NCBI RefSeq assembly: GCF_900167185.1
Contig: NZ_FUWM01000003.1
Coordinates: 186,001 to 250,000 of the forward strand
Source: Selenihalanaerobacter shriftii
GTDB lineage: Bacteria; Bacillota; Halanaerobiia; Halobacteroidales; Acetohalobiaceae
DNA length: 64,000 bases
Direction: 5' to 3'
Shown here: positions 44,531 to 52,881 of the stretch, in pieces
How positions within the stretch are numbered: the first letter of the stretch is position 1
Layout: each line of letters opens with the position of its first letter
Notes under the pieces: model-generated
The model's database searches: none
Told to the model about the DNA's origin: nothing
The model's input: the letters and a program-made list of their open reading frames with translations, nothing else
Program-made: the position numbers and the translations under genes

Positions 44531-44611
44531 TCTCAGTGTCAGTTATCAGTGTCAGTTCTTAATACCAGATAAAAATTTCAACATTGATAACTGACACAGA
44601 CACTGACAACT
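44531..44611. repeat. Small direct/inverted repeat cluster between argJ and argB
   Basis: TCAGTGTCAGTT occurs twice in a row (44532-44543 and 44546-44557). An inverse-complement region AACTGACACAGACACTGACA follows at 44589-44608. The RNA could fold into an imperfect hairpin inside the arg operon. Such short non-coding repeats are unlike the rest of the operon, which has tight junctions. No T-tract, so not a terminator. Confidence 0.55.
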
Positions 44612-44624
44612 CATTACTCATAAA

Positions 44625-45851
44625 TTAAGTATGATATTCAGCATTAATCTTCACATATTCATATGATAAATCACACGTCCATACTTTATATCTTCCTTGA
44701 CCTAAATGAAGATCTAATTTAATTTTAATCTCATCTTGAGCCAGTAAATTTCGTAATTTATCTTCGTCTATTAAATTTTTTTGCCCATTTACCAATAATT
44801 TCTCACCATTAATCTCAACATCTAATCTATCTAATTCAACTTGACCTCCAGAATAACCAGCAGCAGCTACAATTCGTCCCCAATTTGGATCTTCACCAAA
44901 AATAGCAGTCTTAACCAATTGAGAATTCCCTATAGCTCTAGTAATTAATTTCGCATCACTTAATGTTAAAGCGTTGATTACTTCGATTTCTACAAATTTA
45001 GTCGCTCCTTCTCCATCACGAACTATTTGCTGAGCTAAGTACTTTGTTACTTCTTCTAAAACATTTAAAAATTTATAATAATTATCATCTTTAGTATTAA
45101 TTAATTTATTTTCAGCAGTTTTGTTAGCTAAAATAGCCACTGTGTCATTAGTGCTTTGATCTCCATCAACAGTTATTAGATTAAAAGTACGATTAACTGC
45201 TGTTGATAATGCTTCCTGTAATAATGGTTGAGAAATATTTAAATTTGTTGATAAAAATCCTAACATTGTAGCCATATTAGGTTCAATCATTCCGGAACCT
45301 TTAGCCATTCCACCTATAATTACCTCTTTACCATCTATCTCAAAAGAAACTGCTATTTCTTTAGGATAAGTATCTGTAGTCATAATTGCTCTAACTGCTC
45401 GTTTACCACCTGCTGAATGAAGCTGTTCGCTGATGTCATTTATACCAGTAGTTATAGCATCCATTGGTAGTTGTTGTCCTATTATCCCTGTTGAAGCTGG
45501 AAATACTAAATCACTACTAATTCCCAATTTCTCACCAGTCAGTTCACAGATCCTCTCTGCATTCTTAAACCCTTCATCTCCAGTACAAGCATTAGCATTA
45601 CCGCTATTAATAATTAAAGCTTGAGCTTTACCATTCTTTCTAAGCTTTTGACCGATAAATACTGGAGCAGCTTTTACCTGATTTTGGGTAAAAACCGCTG
45701 CTAACCTTGCTTCGGATTCACTATATATTAATGCTAAATCTCTATCATCCTTCTTAATCCCACAATTAATACCAGCTCCCGAAAAACCTGGGGTACTAGT
45801 AATACCTCCTGATATATCTTTAAACTGAATTTTTTTTAAATCTTCAGACAT
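44625..45851 (-). CDS. argJ: Bifunctional glutamate N-acetyltransferase / ornithine acetyltransferase
   Basis: 408 residues. ArgJ recycles the acetyl group from acetylornithine to glutamate. The self-cleavage site is present in KGSGMIEPNMATMLGFLSTN-type sequence, where the Thr of ATMLGF becomes the nucleophile of the beta chain. GITSTPGFSGAG and CTGDEG regions match the family. Whether it also uses acetyl-CoA (first step) cannot be seen. Start ATG 45849-45851, AGGAGGG upstream. 35 bp after argC. Confidence 0.96.
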   Translation of the reverse strand: MSEDLKKIQFKDISGGITSTPGFSGAGINCGIKKDDRDLALIYSESEARLAAVFTQNQVKAAPVFIGQKLRKNGKAQALIINSGNANACTGDEGFKNAERICELTGEKLGISSDLVFPASTGIIGQQLPMDAITTGINDISEQLHSAGGKRAVRAIMTTDTYPKEIAVSFEIDGKEVIIGGMAKGSGMIEPNMATMLGFLSTNLNISQPLLQEALSTAVNRTFNLITVDGDQSTNDTVAILANKTAENKLINTKDDNYYKFLNVLEEVTKYLAQQIVRDGEGATKFVEIEVINALTLSDAKLITRAIGNSQLVKTAIFGEDPNWGRIVAAAGYSGGQVELDRLDVEINGEKLLVNGQKNLIDEDKLRNLLAQDEIKIKLDLHLGQGRYKVWTCDLSYEYVKINAEYHT

Positions 45852-45885
45852 GATATTCCCTCCTCTTATTTATAGCTACATTTAT

Positions 45886-46926
45886 TTATGGAAAGATTCC
45901 TGAAAATTTTAAACCAGTAGTTTCTGATAAACCTGATAATAAATTAAAATTCTGAATAGCCTGCCCACTAGAACCTTTAATTAAATTATCTATAGTAGAT
46001 ACTATTACTAATCGATTAGTTCTAGAATCTACCTTTAATCCAATGTCACAATAATTGGAATTCACTACATACTTAGTTTCTGGTAACTTCCCAACTTTAT
46101 GTATTCGCACAAAAGGATGAGAACTATAAAAATCTTGATATAACTCTCTTAATTCTTTAGTAGTAAAATTCTGTTTAAGTTGGGTATAAACTGTACTTAA
46201 AATTCCTCGCTTCATTGGTACTAAATGGGGAGTAAAAGATAATACAACCTCTTTATTTGCTACCATTTTTACTCCATTTTCAATCTCTGATGTATGTCTA
46301 TGTTGAGCTACCTTATAAGCTTTAAAATTTTCACTAACCTCACAAAAATGAGTAGCTCTACTTGGAGTTCTTCCGGCACCGGTTGCCCCGGATTTAGAAT
46401 CAATAATAATTGAATTAAGATCTATAAGCCCTTTATTAACTACAGGTGTTAAAGCTAAAATAGCTGATGTCGGATAACATCCAGGATTAGCTATTAATCT
46501 ACTCTCTTTAATAACTTCTCTATTTAATTCTGGCAAACCATACACAGCCTCACTTAATAAGTCTGGACTTTGATGTGACTCTGTATACCATTCTTCATAT
46601 AATTCTTGGTCTTGATAACGATAATCACCACTTAAATCTATAACTTTAACTCCAACTTGTAATAGCTTAGGCACTACAGACATTGAAACTCCGTGTGGTA
46701 AAGCAGTAAAGACTACTTCTACTCTATCGGCAATCTCTGTGAAATCTAATTCTTCACATTCTAAATCTACAATCCCTTGTAAGTTAGGATAAATATCGGC
46801 AATCTTCTTCCCAGAAAAACTTCTAGAAGTAATTAATTTTAAACTAACTTTTGGATGTCTACTCAATAAACGTACTAATTCTACTCCTGTATATCCAGTT
46901 GAACCAACAACCCCTACTTTAATCAT
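45886..46926 (-). CDS. argC: N-acetyl-gamma-glutamyl-phosphate reductase
   Basis: 346 residues from ATG 46924-46926 (GAGGTG 6-9 nt upstream; the longer TTG-started frame reads through this site). NADPH-binding GVVGSTGYTGVELVRLL at the start; the catalytic Cys is in LIANPGCYPTSAI; downstream HRHTSEI. Reduces acetylglutamyl phosphate to the semialdehyde. First gene of argCJBD, behind the ARG-box promoter at 46997-47026. Confidence 0.97.
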   Translation of the reverse strand: MIKVGVVGSTGYTGVELVRLLSRHPKVSLKLITSRSFSGKKIADIYPNLQGIVDLECEELDFTEIADRVEVVFTALPHGVSMSVVPKLLQVGVKVIDLSGDYRYQDQELYEEWYTESHQSPDLLSEAVYGLPELNREVIKESRLIANPGCYPTSAILALTPVVNKGLIDLNSIIIDSKSGATGAGRTPSRATHFCEVSENFKAYKVAQHRHTSEIENGVKMVANKEVVLSFTPHLVPMKRGILSTVYTQLKQNFTTKELRELYQDFYSSHPFVRIHKVGKLPETKYVVNSNYCDIGLKVDSRTNRLVIVSTIDNLIKGSSGQAIQNFNLLSGLSETTGLKFSGIFP

Positions 46927-46996
46927 TATCTTCACCTCACTCAACTCTTTACCATTTACTATTTAAATTACTCATTTATATATAACGTTAGTTATA

Positions 46997-47026
46997 ATTA
47001 TACATAATAACGAATAAAAATGCAAA
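46997..47026 (-). promoter_or_regulatory. argC promoter with ARG-box operator
   Basis: Minus strand TTGCAT (47020-47025), 17-bp spacer, TATAAT (46997-47002). The plus-strand ACGAATAAAAATGCAA covers the -35 and matches most of the Bacillus ARG box. Same spacing and same flanking bases as at carA. Confidence 0.8.
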
Positions 47027-47224
47027 CATTTTTTTAATAAACTTTTTACTTACCAAATCTTTGCAATTTTTTAATTAATCTACAAACATCTAATATGATA
47101 AATAATTCGCCGAGCACCCTCTTTTCTAAACTACACCACTTTAACCTCATGATAATTACTTTCATCTAAATTTTATTAAATCATACATGCATAAATCTTA
47201 AAACAATCTATATACTATTAATAC

Positions 47225-47265
47225 GAGTAACATACTGTGTTTGAATTCAAACACAGATGTCACTC
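47225..47265. repeat. Long palindrome between the BON gene and argC
   Basis: A perfect 22-bp palindrome centred on an EcoRI-like GAATTC (arms CTGTGTTTGAA/TTCAAACACAG, 47235-47256) is extended on both sides by GAGTAACAT/ATGTCACTC with one mismatch and one bulged base. The arm is strong but lacks a T-tract on either strand, so it is not a standard terminator. Confidence 0.6.
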
Positions 47266-47271
47266 TTAAAG

Positions 47272-47296
47272 CAGGTGTCTATCTCTCCGAGACACC
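47272..47296. terminator. Hairpin (probable terminator) next to the BON gene stop
   Basis: CAGGTGTCT/AGACACCTG stem (47272-47280 with 47288-47296) and a 7-nt loop. On the minus strand it directly follows the BON gene stop (6 bp) but has only CTTT after it; on the plus strand the T-rich TCTTTATTTTT follows. Direction uncertain. Confidence 0.5.
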
Positions 47297-47301
47297 TGTC
47301 T

Positions 47302-48207
47302 TTATTTTTCTGATTTAGATGCTTTCTTGCCGGTCACTTTGATTCCATCATTTAAGCCATTAACTCCTTTTACATTTCTAATTATATCACGTACAACTTT
47401 AATAGCTGTTTCATGTTGTTCGGGACTATCTACTTCACCATCTAAGAAAATAGACCCACCAACAACATAAACTTTAACTTGTACAGGACTAACTCCATCT
47501 GTCTGCCCTAATTCACGTCTAATCATCGCTTCTAAAGCCGTATCTCCACCCACTCCACCTTTATGAGTAACTAACTCATTATTAATCTCTTGTAACCCTT
47601 CTATCTCTGCTAATAAATGATTAACCAATTCCTTAATTTCTATATTCAATACCGAACCTGTTAATATTGCCTTACCATCTTCAACTTCTATTGTAATCGC
47701 TGCTGAATCCACACGCTGGTCACTATTTAAAACTCTACTAACTTCATTACCAATAATACTATCCTCTTTAGAAATTATTTTTAAATTACTAACTATATCT
47801 TTAACACCAATAATTTGTCTAGTAAGCTGCATAGCTTTCTGTTCTTGGGCTACCTTCTTAATTTTCCCCTTCAAAAATACCCTACCACTTTTAACTATCA
47901 CACCTATATTTAATAAATCGGATTCTTCATTAAATTTAGCGGTAATAATTTTACTTAATTCCTTATCTTTTCTAATACCATCTTGAGCTACAGCCAACCT
48001 GTTTTCTACTCCCTTGACCCCTCTTACTCTACTAGCAATTCTCTCTGCTTCTTCTTTGTCAGCTAATACATCTACTATTCCGTCTAAATGAATTATTCCA
48101 TTTTCAGTATTGACCCTAACATCTAACGCCCCAACTTCTAAATCCTCTGTTAATGCTTTCTTCACTAACATGCTCAACCCTTCACCTTTGACTTCTTCAT
48201 TAGACAT
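47302..48207 (-). CDS. Multi-BON-domain protein
   Basis: 301 residues from ATG 48205-48207 (AAGGAGG 9 nt upstream). Four BON-like modules of about 65-70 residues can be followed by their recurring pattern I-x-V-x3-G-x-(I/V)-x-L-x-G-x-V and GVKGV. These are at about 10-75, 80-145, 155-215 and 225-295. The first (NTENGIIHLDGIVD) and last (VVGGSIFLDGEVDSPEQ) are clearest. BON domains bind membranes or lipids. No signal peptide or membrane helix, so it is probably cytoplasmic. Specific role unknown. Monocistronic. Confidence 0.8.
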   Translation of the reverse strand: MSNEEVKGEGLSMLVKKALTEDLEVGALDVRVNTENGIIHLDGIVDVLADKEEAERIASRVRGVKGVENRLAVAQDGIRKDKELSKIITAKFNEESDLLNIGVIVKSGRVFLKGKIKKVAQEQKAMQLTRQIIGVKDIVSNLKIISKEDSIIGNEVSRVLNSDQRVDSAAITIEVEDGKAILTGSVLNIEIKELVNHLLAEIEGLQEINNELVTHKGGVGGDTALEAMIRRELGQTDGVSPVQVKVYVVGGSIFLDGEVDSPEQHETAIKVVRDIIRNVKGVNGLNDGIKVTGKKASKSEK

Positions 48208-48265
48208 TATATACAACCTCCTTTCTTACTCCCTATTATTGACATAACTAATTAGATAATACTAT

Positions 48266-49819
48266 TTAAAAAGATTTCTGTATGATATGATTATTTGGTA
48301 GTTCATCTAAATCTAAACTTAATAAATCATTCTCTGGATTAATCAAACTTTCTAAAATAGTAGTACCTAAACCGATTTCATCACTTACATCATTTACTAT
48401 ATTATCTAATCCACCTATTACTGACTCAAAAAGATCAATCTTTTGGTATAATAAATTTAGTACTTTTTCTTCAATAGTACCTTGAGTAGATAGATTATAA
48501 ATCTCTACATCCTTAGTTTGACCTAATCTGTGCACCCGACCGATCCTTTGCTCTAAGTTCATAGGATTCCAAGGCAAATCATAATTAATAATTACATTAC
48601 AAAACTGCAAATTAATACCTTGTCCTCCAGCTTCAGTACTAACTAATACATCACCATGTTCAGCAAATATATGCTTAGCCCATTCCTTTTGATTATCACT
48701 TAACCCACCATCAAATCTGACCGGCATTATCCCACGATTATATAAATAATTACAGATATAATGTTGAGTAGCTAAATATTCTGTAAATATAACTGCTTGT
48801 CCATCTACTTTTCCTAAAATCTCCTCAATTACTTTAACTTTTTGATTAACTTCAATATTCTGGGCTAATACTAATAATCGTTCTATTTTGGGTTTGAGCA
48901 TCTTAGGAGCTGATTTTAAAAATTTTCTTAATGTACCAACTACTGCAAATGAACTACTACATACTTCTCTTTGTAAAGTAATTAAATGCAATATACTTTT
49001 ATCCTCAGAAATACAACGTTCATATTCTTTTTTAACTAAGTTAGTAACTCCATCATAAAGTTCTTGTTCAGGTGAGGTTAATTTGAGAGGAATTAACTTT
49101 ACATTACGTTCAGTATATTCTAGTTTAGAATTAATTCTTTGATTTCTAATCATTATTTTAGATAATTTATTTTTTATAGCTTTATAGTCAGGAGAATTAC
49201 TATTGAATTTAGATTTAAAATTACTATAACTATTAAATACTTTTGGTTTAAGAATAGAAACTAAATTATAAATTTCTTTCAAATTATTCTGAATAGGGGT
49301 AGCAGTTAAAAATAACATATATTTAGAAGAAAGTTTATTAACAAACTTCCAATTTAATGTGTCACTATTCTTTAATTTATGAGCTTCATCAACCACAACC
49401 ATATCAAAATCTCGTTCATAAATCATATCACAATGCGGTTCTCTTTTAGCTAAATCAATAGAAGCAATCTGATTATTAAAATAATGCCAGGCTCTTCCTT
49501 TGCGATTATGAAATAAATCTATATTAAATTTATTAGTTAACTCATACCACCATTGATAACCCAAAGAAGCGGGAGTCAAGATTAATATTTTTTCAATCTC
49601 TCCTCGCAAAAGATACTCTTTTAAAATTAATCCTGCTTCAATTGTCTTACCTAAACCTACTTCATCAGCCAACAAAGCTCTACCATCAAATTTATTAATT
49701 ACTCGGTGAGCCGTTTCTATCTGATGAGGAAATAAAGAAAACTCTACTTCTTCCCAAAACTCTTTTAATTCTTCCAATACTAATAGATTATTATCAATTG
49801 CTTGCTGGTTAACAACCAT
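48266..49819 (-). CDS. SNF2-family helicase-like ATPase (short)
   Basis: 517 residues, a compact superfamily 2 ATPase with both RecA lobes. Motif I ADEVGLGKTIEAG; motif II DEAHKLKN; motif III LTATPIQN; motif V STEAGGQGINLQ; motif VI QRIGRVHRLGQ. RapA and other SNF2 proteins remodel protein-DNA or polymerase-DNA complexes. This one lacks the large accessory domains of RapA (about 970 aa) and has no restriction or methylase neighbour, so its target is unknown. ATG 49817-49819; GGGAGG is rather far (12 nt). Possibly followed by the BON gene on the same strand (gap 58 bp). Confidence 0.85.
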   Translation of the reverse strand: MVVNQQAIDNNLLVLEELKEFWEEVEFSLFPHQIETAHRVINKFDGRALLADEVGLGKTIEAGLILKEYLLRGEIEKILILTPASLGYQWWYELTNKFNIDLFHNRKGRAWHYFNNQIASIDLAKREPHCDMIYERDFDMVVVDEAHKLKNSDTLNWKFVNKLSSKYMLFLTATPIQNNLKEIYNLVSILKPKVFNSYSNFKSKFNSNSPDYKAIKNKLSKIMIRNQRINSKLEYTERNVKLIPLKLTSPEQELYDGVTNLVKKEYERCISEDKSILHLITLQREVCSSSFAVVGTLRKFLKSAPKMLKPKIERLLVLAQNIEVNQKVKVIEEILGKVDGQAVIFTEYLATQHYICNYLYNRGIMPVRFDGGLSDNQKEWAKHIFAEHGDVLVSTEAGGQGINLQFCNVIINYDLPWNPMNLEQRIGRVHRLGQTKDVEIYNLSTQGTIEEKVLNLLYQKIDLFESVIGGLDNIVNDVSDEIGLGTTILESLINPENDLLSLDLDELPNNHIIQKSF

Positions 49820-49935
49820 TCAACTATCTACCTCCCTTTCCACATTAAACTTCAAAGCTTATCTTTAGACTATCCACTTATTATCTAAATAATAAAGGTA
49901 GTTTAATGCAGAAAAGAAAATAAATGATTTTATTA

Positions 49936-50403
49936 TTACTTTTTACTCTTCCAAGTACCTTCTTCTAAATCTAACCTTAATTCTAGCTGATTAATATTTT
50001 CTTCTTCTTCAGATATTAAATTTAAAATATCTTCTAATCTATTAAGTGCAGCCTTCAATTCCGATGGATCAACACTTTCTATCTCAGCAATAATCTCTAT
50101 TCCTTGATATTCAAATTCAAATTCAAATTTAGGAATTTCTGATTTTTTCTTTTTAGAATCAATAAATAAACCTTTAAATTTACTCCAAATCTCTTTGCCA
50201 ATCTCTTTTAAAAAACCACTGGTAATAGTTCCAAGAGCAAAGCTTAAAATCGCTGGTAGCCAATTAATTCCTCCTACATCTACAGATACGAATTCATCAT
50301 TACTATATATCCTCTTGAATTCTATATTAAGTACCTCACTAATTTCTTTTGAATTCTTTCCTCGTAAATCAATATTTTCTTTATGATTACTTATCTTAAT
50401 CAC
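49936..50403 (-). CDS. Unknown protein with one hydrophobic segment
   Basis: 155 residues. A hydrophobic stretch at about 48-68 (WLPAILSFALGTITSGFL) sits between a polar N-terminal part and a Lys-rich then Glu-rich C-terminal half with coiled-coil character (LEDILNLISEEEENINQLE). Not recognised. The GTG at 50401-50403 is only 5 bp from the stop of the upstream gene and overlaps GAGGTG; no ATG or TTG alternative exists near the start, so the start is uncertain. Probably co-transcribed with the TIGR04086 gene. Confidence 0.6.
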   Translation of the reverse strand: MIKISNHKENIDLRGKNSKEISEVLNIEFKRIYSNDEFVSVDVGGINWLPAILSFALGTITSGFLKEIGKEIWSKFKGLFIDSKKKKSEIPKFEFEFEYQGIEIIAEIESVDPSELKAALNRLEDILNLISEEEENINQLELRLDLEEGTWKSKK

Positions 50404-50408
50404 CTCGT

Positions 50409-50798
50409 TTACTGAAGATTAATTCCTAACATTCCACCAATAAACCCAGTTACTGTTCCAATAGCCAACATACCTCCAACTCCTACGGCTGATAAATTCT
50501 CTACCCAAAAAGTACTAATAATAAATATAACTGCCATATGACTAAGTCCAACTAAGCTACCATTTAACCATCCTTTCTTCTTAACTTCACCACCAGTTAA
50601 AAAAGAACCAACTAAAATAGAAATATAGTTAAAGATAATCAATATTCTTTGAACTACAATTTTATCAAAGTTAGCGAAAGTTATTATGAGACCAATTAAA
50701 ATACTTCCTGACAATAAAAGGCCTAAACTAATCAATATTCCCCTTGATACACTTTGCACTTTTAACGATGTTTCATTAGCATTACGATCTTTAGCCAT
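50409..50798 (-). CDS. TIGR04086-like membrane protein
   Basis: 129 residues with four hydrophobic helices (about 18-38, 48-68, 78-98, 103-126). The pattern GSFLTGGEVKKKGWLNGSLVG in the middle is typical of the small Firmicute membrane proteins grouped as TIGR04086. Function unknown. Start ATG behind AGGAGG. Short operon with the 49936 gene. Confidence 0.75.
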   Translation of the reverse strand: MAKDRNANETSLKVQSVSRGILISLGLLLSGSILIGLIITFANFDKIVVQRILIIFNYISILVGSFLTGGEVKKKGWLNGSLVGLSHMAVIFIISTFWVENLSAVGVGGMLAIGTVTGFIGGMLGINLQ

Positions 50799-50875
50799 AA
50801 AAAAACCTCCTATAGAATATTTTATTATAAACTATTCATAAGAGGAAGATTTATGTTTATTTTATTCAACTTTAT

Positions 50876-51646
50876 CTAAAAAAGTTCTAATTCTTTCTCA
50901 TTTAAAGCTTTAATTTCTTTAAAATCTGTTAAATTAAGTCGAACAGGTGTAATAGATATTTGTTTTTGATTAATAGCAGTTACATCGGTACCTTCGTCAT
51001 TGCCTTCCTCTACAATATCACCTGCTAGCCAATAATATACCTCTCCTCGAGGGTCAAACCTTTCATCAAACATATTAGTATAACTTCTATTTCCTAATTT
51101 AGTAATCTTGACACCTTTTAATTCATCTTTATCTAAAGAAGGTATATTAATATTTAACAATACTTCTGAACTTAAATCTTTTTGATTAAGATTTTGTACT
51201 AAACCACTAATAAATTCAGCAGCGTAAGTAAAGTTCCAATCTTCATAGGTAGCTAAAGAAACCGCTATAGAAGGAATACCTAATAACAACCCCTCAAAAC
51301 CAGCTGAAACAGTACCGGAATATAAAACATCACATCCTAAATTAGGCCCACGATTAATTCCCGAAACAACAATATCTGGCTTCTCATCTAAAATAGCTTC
51401 TACTCCTAATTTCACACAGTCTGCAGGCGTTCCGTCAACAGCTAAAGTTTTTGAATCAATATCCTCAAAATTCATTTCCTTAACTCTTAATGGTCGATGC
51501 AAAGTAATAGCATGACCAGTAGCACTCTGTTCTCTATCTGGTGCTACGACTATTATTTCATGCTTATTTTCTTTTTCCAAAGCTTTAACTAAATACTGAA
51601 TACCATCTGAATAAATTCCATCATCATTAGTAACCAAGATTTTCAT
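50876..51646 (-). CDS. surE: 5'/3'-nucleotidase SurE
   Basis: 256 residues. Metal-dependent nucleoside monophosphatase. The conserved N-terminal LVTNDDGIYSDGI carries the paired metal-binding Asp. Further conserved segments are APDREQSATGHAIT, DGTPADCVKLG, SGINRGPNLGCDVLYSGTVSAG in pieces, and the tail with TDVTAI. Start ATG 51644-51646 after GGGGAGA. Monocistronic, next to the tRNA genes. Confidence 0.96.
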   Translation of the reverse strand: MKILVTNDDGIYSDGIQYLVKALEKENKHEIIVVAPDREQSATGHAITLHRPLRVKEMNFEDIDSKTLAVDGTPADCVKLGVEAILDEKPDIVVSGINRGPNLGCDVLYSGTVSAGFEGLLLGIPSIAVSLATYEDWNFTYAAEFISGLVQNLNQKDLSSEVLLNINIPSLDKDELKGVKITKLGNRSYTNMFDERFDPRGEVYYWLAGDIVEEGNDEGTDVTAINQKQISITPVRLNLTDFKEIKALNEKELELF

Positions 51647-51753
51647 TTTTTCTCTCCCCTTTATCTTTTTCTATATCCATGCTGTATTTTAAGCATTAGT
51701 TAGTGTAAACTAGTTTAATTAATGTAATTCTACTTTATAACAATTATTTAAGA

Positions 51754-51782
51754 TTGACATCTGAAATGATATAAGTTATACT
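51754..51782 (+). promoter_or_regulatory. Promoter of the tRNA pair
   Basis: TTGACA (51754-51759), 17-bp spacer, TATACT (51777-51782). Consensus -35 and optimal spacing, 33 bp before the first tRNA. Confidence 0.8.
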
Positions 51783-51815
51783 ATTCATTGTCGCAACAGA
51801 AAATAGTATACTTTT

Positions 51816-51892
51816 CGGAGCGTGGCGCAGCCTGGTAGCGCACCTGGTTTGGGACCAGGGGGTCGAAGGTTCAAATCCTTTCGCTCCGACCA
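51816..51892 (+). tRNA. tRNA-Pro (UGG anticodon)
   Basis: Acceptor arms CGGAGCG and CGCTCCG pair perfectly, discriminator A, encoded CCA at 51890-51892. Anticodon stem CCTGG/CCAGG with loop TTTGGGA gives anticodon TGG. T-arm has GGTTCAAATCC. First of two tRNAs in one transcript; four bases separate it from the next. Confidence 0.96.
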
Positions 51893-51896
51893 TTGT

Positions 51897-51973
51897 GGAC
51901 CCATAGCTCAGTTGGTCAGAGCACTCGGCTCATAACCGAGTAGTCCTAGGTTCGAATCCTAGTGGGTCCACCA
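51897..51973 (+). tRNA. tRNA with CAU anticodon, Ile2 (lysidine) type more likely than elongator Met
   Basis: Acceptor GGACCCA/TGGGTCC, discriminator A, CCA encoded. Anticodon stem CTCGG/CCGAG, loop CTCATAA gives CAT. Not an initiator (first base pair G-C is matched). The acceptor stem has C at positions 4 and 5 as in Ile2 tRNAs recognised by TilS, and the sequence resembles the Bacillus Ile2 tRNA as I remember it. Elongator Met remains possible. Confidence 0.9.
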
Positions 51974-51999
51974 TTTCTTTAAATACATGATAATAACTT

Positions 52000-52028
52000 A
52001 GAGCCTATAATATATAAGGCTCTTTTCT
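52000..52028 (+). terminator. Terminator of the tRNA transcript
   Basis: AGAGCCT/AGGCTCT stem with an AT-rich loop and TTTTCT after it, 27 bp past the second tRNA. The convergent CPBP gene ends at 52032. Confidence 0.7.
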
Positions 52029-52031
52029 AAT

Positions 52032-52763
52032 TTACCACACTAAATAAATAATCATAACTATTATTAAATTCCAGGTAGCATGAGCAATAATATTTGTATA
52101 TAAAGATTGACTAATTTCATAAATAATAATTAACCCTAATCCACCTAAGGCAGTAGCTAGAAAAGTCCATAAATTCAGATGAGCTATTCCAAATATACCA
52201 GAAGCTAATAATGCTCCATTAATAACTCCTAACCTATCTTTCAAATACTGGTATAATATCCCTCTAAAGAAGATTTCTTCAGTAATTGGTGCAATTATTA
52301 CTATCAATAAAACATATGTTAAAAAGACAAATTCATTTTGACTATTAGTTAACTTAGATATTATCGATTGTGGTGGCATATTAATATTTAATAACTCCTC
52401 AACTAATCTTTGCAAACCAAAATTAGTTAATATAACGATTAGACAAATTAATACCCCTCCTATTATTCCTAAACCTAATATTCTATCTAAAGGTATTAAT
52501 CTAAATCCAAAAGATTTTAAAGATAGATTATATTTAAAGGAAATAATATACCAACTTAATGCTAACATAGTGACAAATTGCAATAGATTAAGTAAAATTG
52601 ATTTATAAAGCATCAAATTAGGATAAATTGTAGCTAAATAATCTAATAATAAATTTAATAAAAAACCACAACTAATAGTAATACTTAAAGTAACTAAAAT
52701 CATAAATATAATATCTTGCCCATTCCAAATAACATTAATAGGTTCTGCTTGGTTCCTATCCAT
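52032..52763 (-). CDS. CPBP family intramembrane glutamic protease
   Basis: 243 residues, seven to eight membrane helices. The three CPBP (Abi/CAAX protease) motifs are intact: EEIFFRG (E-E-x3-R), FGIAHLN and HATWN. Members cleave membrane substrates; some act in bacteriocin immunity or signalling, and none is identified here. ATG 52761-52763 with AGGAAG. It lies downstream of the RodZ-like gene on the same strand, after a terminator. Confidence 0.85.
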   Translation of the reverse strand: MDRNQAEPINVIWNGQDIIFMILVTLSITISCGFLLNLLLDYLATIYPNLMLYKSILLNLLQFVTMLALSWYIISFKYNLSLKSFGFRLIPLDRILGLGIIGGVLICLIVILTNFGLQRLVEELLNINMPPQSIISKLTNSQNEFVFLTYVLLIVIIAPITEEIFFRGILYQYLKDRLGVINGALLASGIFGIAHLNLWTFLATALGGLGLIIIYEISQSLYTNIIAHATWNLIIVMIIYLVW

Positions 52764-52818
52764 CTATACTTCACTTCCTATCATAATATATGAAAAACAA
52801 AATATATGAAAAACAAAA

Positions 52819-52849
52819 GGATATATTTAGGCTAATTCTAAATATATCC
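52819..52849 (-). terminator. Terminator after the RodZ-like gene
   Basis: GGATATATTTA/TAAATATATCC, 11-bp stem; minus strand continues TTTTGTTTTT. Confidence 0.75.
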
Positions 52850-52881
52850 ATAATTAAATCTGATTTTTTAAATTTAAAAAA

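Larger units (their letters stand above)
46927..47301. other. Intergenic region upstream of argC
   Basis: 375 bp. It contains the argC promoter/operator (46997-47026), then AT-rich DNA, then two adjacent hairpins (47225-47265 and 47274-47296). No ORF recognised. Confidence 0.6.

Noticed and set aside
49936-50403. Third ATT/ATA-start gene
   Set aside because: GAGGTG overlaps the annotated GTG and an ATA follows at usable spacing, but there is no conserved sequence upstream or homology to decide; kept as uncertain GTG start.
52775-52815. Short tandem repeat (ATATATGAAAAACAAA twice)
   Set aside because: Two copies only of an AT-rich 16-17-mer in a terminator T-tract region; unlikely to mean anything beyond slippage.
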